15,112 bases of DNA from assembly GCA_904501755.1 (NCBI GenBank), contig CAJGBV010000031.1, forward strand, positions 1 to 15,112. The letters run 5' to 3'. Shown here one piece after another: positions 14,450 through 15,112 of this stretch. Positions within the stretch are counted from its first letter, which is position 1. Every line of letters begins with the position of its first letter. The position numbers and the translations under genes were made by a program. A model generated the notes under the pieces. That model was not told the DNA's origin. It saw only the letters and a list, made by a program, of their open reading frames with translations, and did not search any database. The DNA is from Clostridiaceae bacterium. GTDB lineage: Bacteria; Bacillota; Clostridia; Oscillospirales; Acutalibacteraceae.

Positions 14450-15112
14450 ATGTTACTTCAATTTAATTTTAAAAACTTCAAATCATTTAGAGACGATACA
14501 ACTTTAGATCTAACTGCAACAAAAATATCTGAATTTAATAATCACGTCATTTCAGTATCAAACGAAAGAATATTACCAGTTGCTGCAATATTCGGAGCAA
14601 ACGCAAGTGGTAAATCGAATGTTCAAGAAGCATTTAGATATATGTCTATGTATGTTATCAACTCACTAGATTATGGTGATGAATCAGATTCAAAGAAAAA
14701 GAAGTCTAAGTTTTTTAGACCAACTCCCTTTTTGTTTGATAATAACAGCAAAACTGCCGAATCATCTTTTGAAGTTTACTTTATTGATTCTGAAGAAAAT
14801 GGTGCAAAGACATATAATTATGGATTTACAATTGATAGTACTGGCGTACGTGAAGAATGGTTGAATTGTAAAGCTAAGTCTGCAAGAGGCAATTTCAAAA
14901 CTATTTTTTATCGCCATGATGATGAATATGATTTTTCTGGTATACCAACAAAGAGCCAAGAAAATCTTAGAATTGCATTAGAAAAAGAAACATTGATAGT
15001 ATCTTTAGGTGCAAAACTTAAAATAGCAAAACTTAAGTTTATTAGAGATTGGTTTATCAATAACGATTTCGCAGATTTTGGTAGACCAATTGAAAATTTC
15101 TTTTTATCGCAA
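14450..15112 (+). CDS. AAA_15/AAA_21-type ATPase, N-terminal part (partial, possible defence gene)
   Basis: The first 221 codons of an ATPase gene run off the right edge with no stop. The N-terminus LLQFNFKNFKSFRD is the ABC/SMC-like opening strand of the OLD/RecF-related ATP-binding group, and the Walker A GANASGKSN is at 49-57. A charged Lys-rich stretch (about 85-92) and mixed alpha/beta sequence follow; the signature motif, Walker B and any nuclease domain would lie beyond the window. Members of this family are often paired with an RloB-type (TOPRIM-like) partner, as in the abortive-infection system AbiL, but no partner can be seen here. AGGAG is 10 nt before the ATG, slightly far but usable. 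Codon use is AT-rich, like the DUF2971 gene. Alternatives are an ATPase fused to a nuclease or one working alone. Confidence 0.85.
   Translation, partial: MLLQFNFKNFKSFRDDTTLDLTATKISEFNNHVISVSNERILPVAAIFGANASGKSNVQEAFRYMSMYVINSLDYGDESDSKKKKSKFFRPTPFLFDNNSKTAESSFEVYFIDSEENGAKTYNYGFTIDSTGVREEWLNCKAKSARGNFKTIFYRHDDEYDFSGIPTKSQENLRIALEKETLIVSLGAKLKIAKLKFIRDWFINNDFADFGRPIENFFLSQ

Noticed and set aside
14275..14470. An open frame of about 60 codons between the DUF2971 terminator and the ATPase gene.
   Set aside because: It has no ATG or GTG start or ribosome site and it overlaps the strong ATPase promoter; open frames of this size are easy to get in such AT-rich DNA.

Overview
The window looks like a chromosomal segment of an AT-rich, low-GC Gram-positive anaerobe, most likely a gut Clostridia (Oscillospiraceae/Ruminococcaceae-like). 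The signs are strong AGGAGG/GAGGTGA-type ribosome sites, sigma-A type promoters (TTGACA/TATAAT, often with an extended -10), U-tract hairpin terminators, an oxygen-sensitive Fe-S serine dehydratase, and sugar-polymer enzymes. The assignment is an inference from style and gene content, not from a marker gene.

Layout. Left part (1-2148, + strand): the 3' end of glyceraldehyde-3-phosphate dehydrogenase with its terminator, then malQ (4-alpha-glucanotransferase). Next, on the - strand (5680 down to 2153), is a sugar-utilisation cassette: an AraC-type regulator, a 12-helix MFS transporter and a cytoplasmic GH39-like/clan GH-A glycosidase. The last two genes are separated by 5 bp and are almost certainly co-transcribed. 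Divergent from the regulator is an NhaC-type Na+/H+ antiporter (5835-7607). The shared intergenic region has two well-formed divergent promoters with a palindrome placed symmetrically between them. A TtcA-like PP-loop tRNA-thiolation enzyme follows (7672-8502); its promoter overlaps the antiporter's terminator. Convergent with it are a large fused MacB-like ABC transporter (8535-11534, -) and a single-chain iron-sulfur L-serine dehydratase (11627-12826, -).

The right end changes character. A 416-bp gap (12827-13242) holds the serine dehydratase promoter, 14-bp tandem repeats in a degenerate long inverted repeat, a terminator-like hairpin and a 17-bp-period double site. It leads to two very AT-rich accessory genes: a DUF2971 protein (13243-14232) and the start of an AAA_15/AAA_21-type ATPase that runs off the window (14450-15112). 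Both families are common in anti-phage defence islands, so the right end is the best candidate for an under-described system. Each gene has its own promoter and a strong terminator lies between them, so they may be neighbours rather than partners.

How the genes may work together: the AraC regulator, MFS importer and GH39-like enzyme would import and hydrolyse a small oligosaccharide inside the cell. MalQ and GAPDH belong to general glucan use and glycolysis. The antiporter and serine dehydratase are housekeeping physiology. Several starts were re-assigned from ribosome-site placement: the regulator, antiporter, ABC transporter, MFS protein and DUF2971 protein. The TtcA-like gene has no good canonical start.
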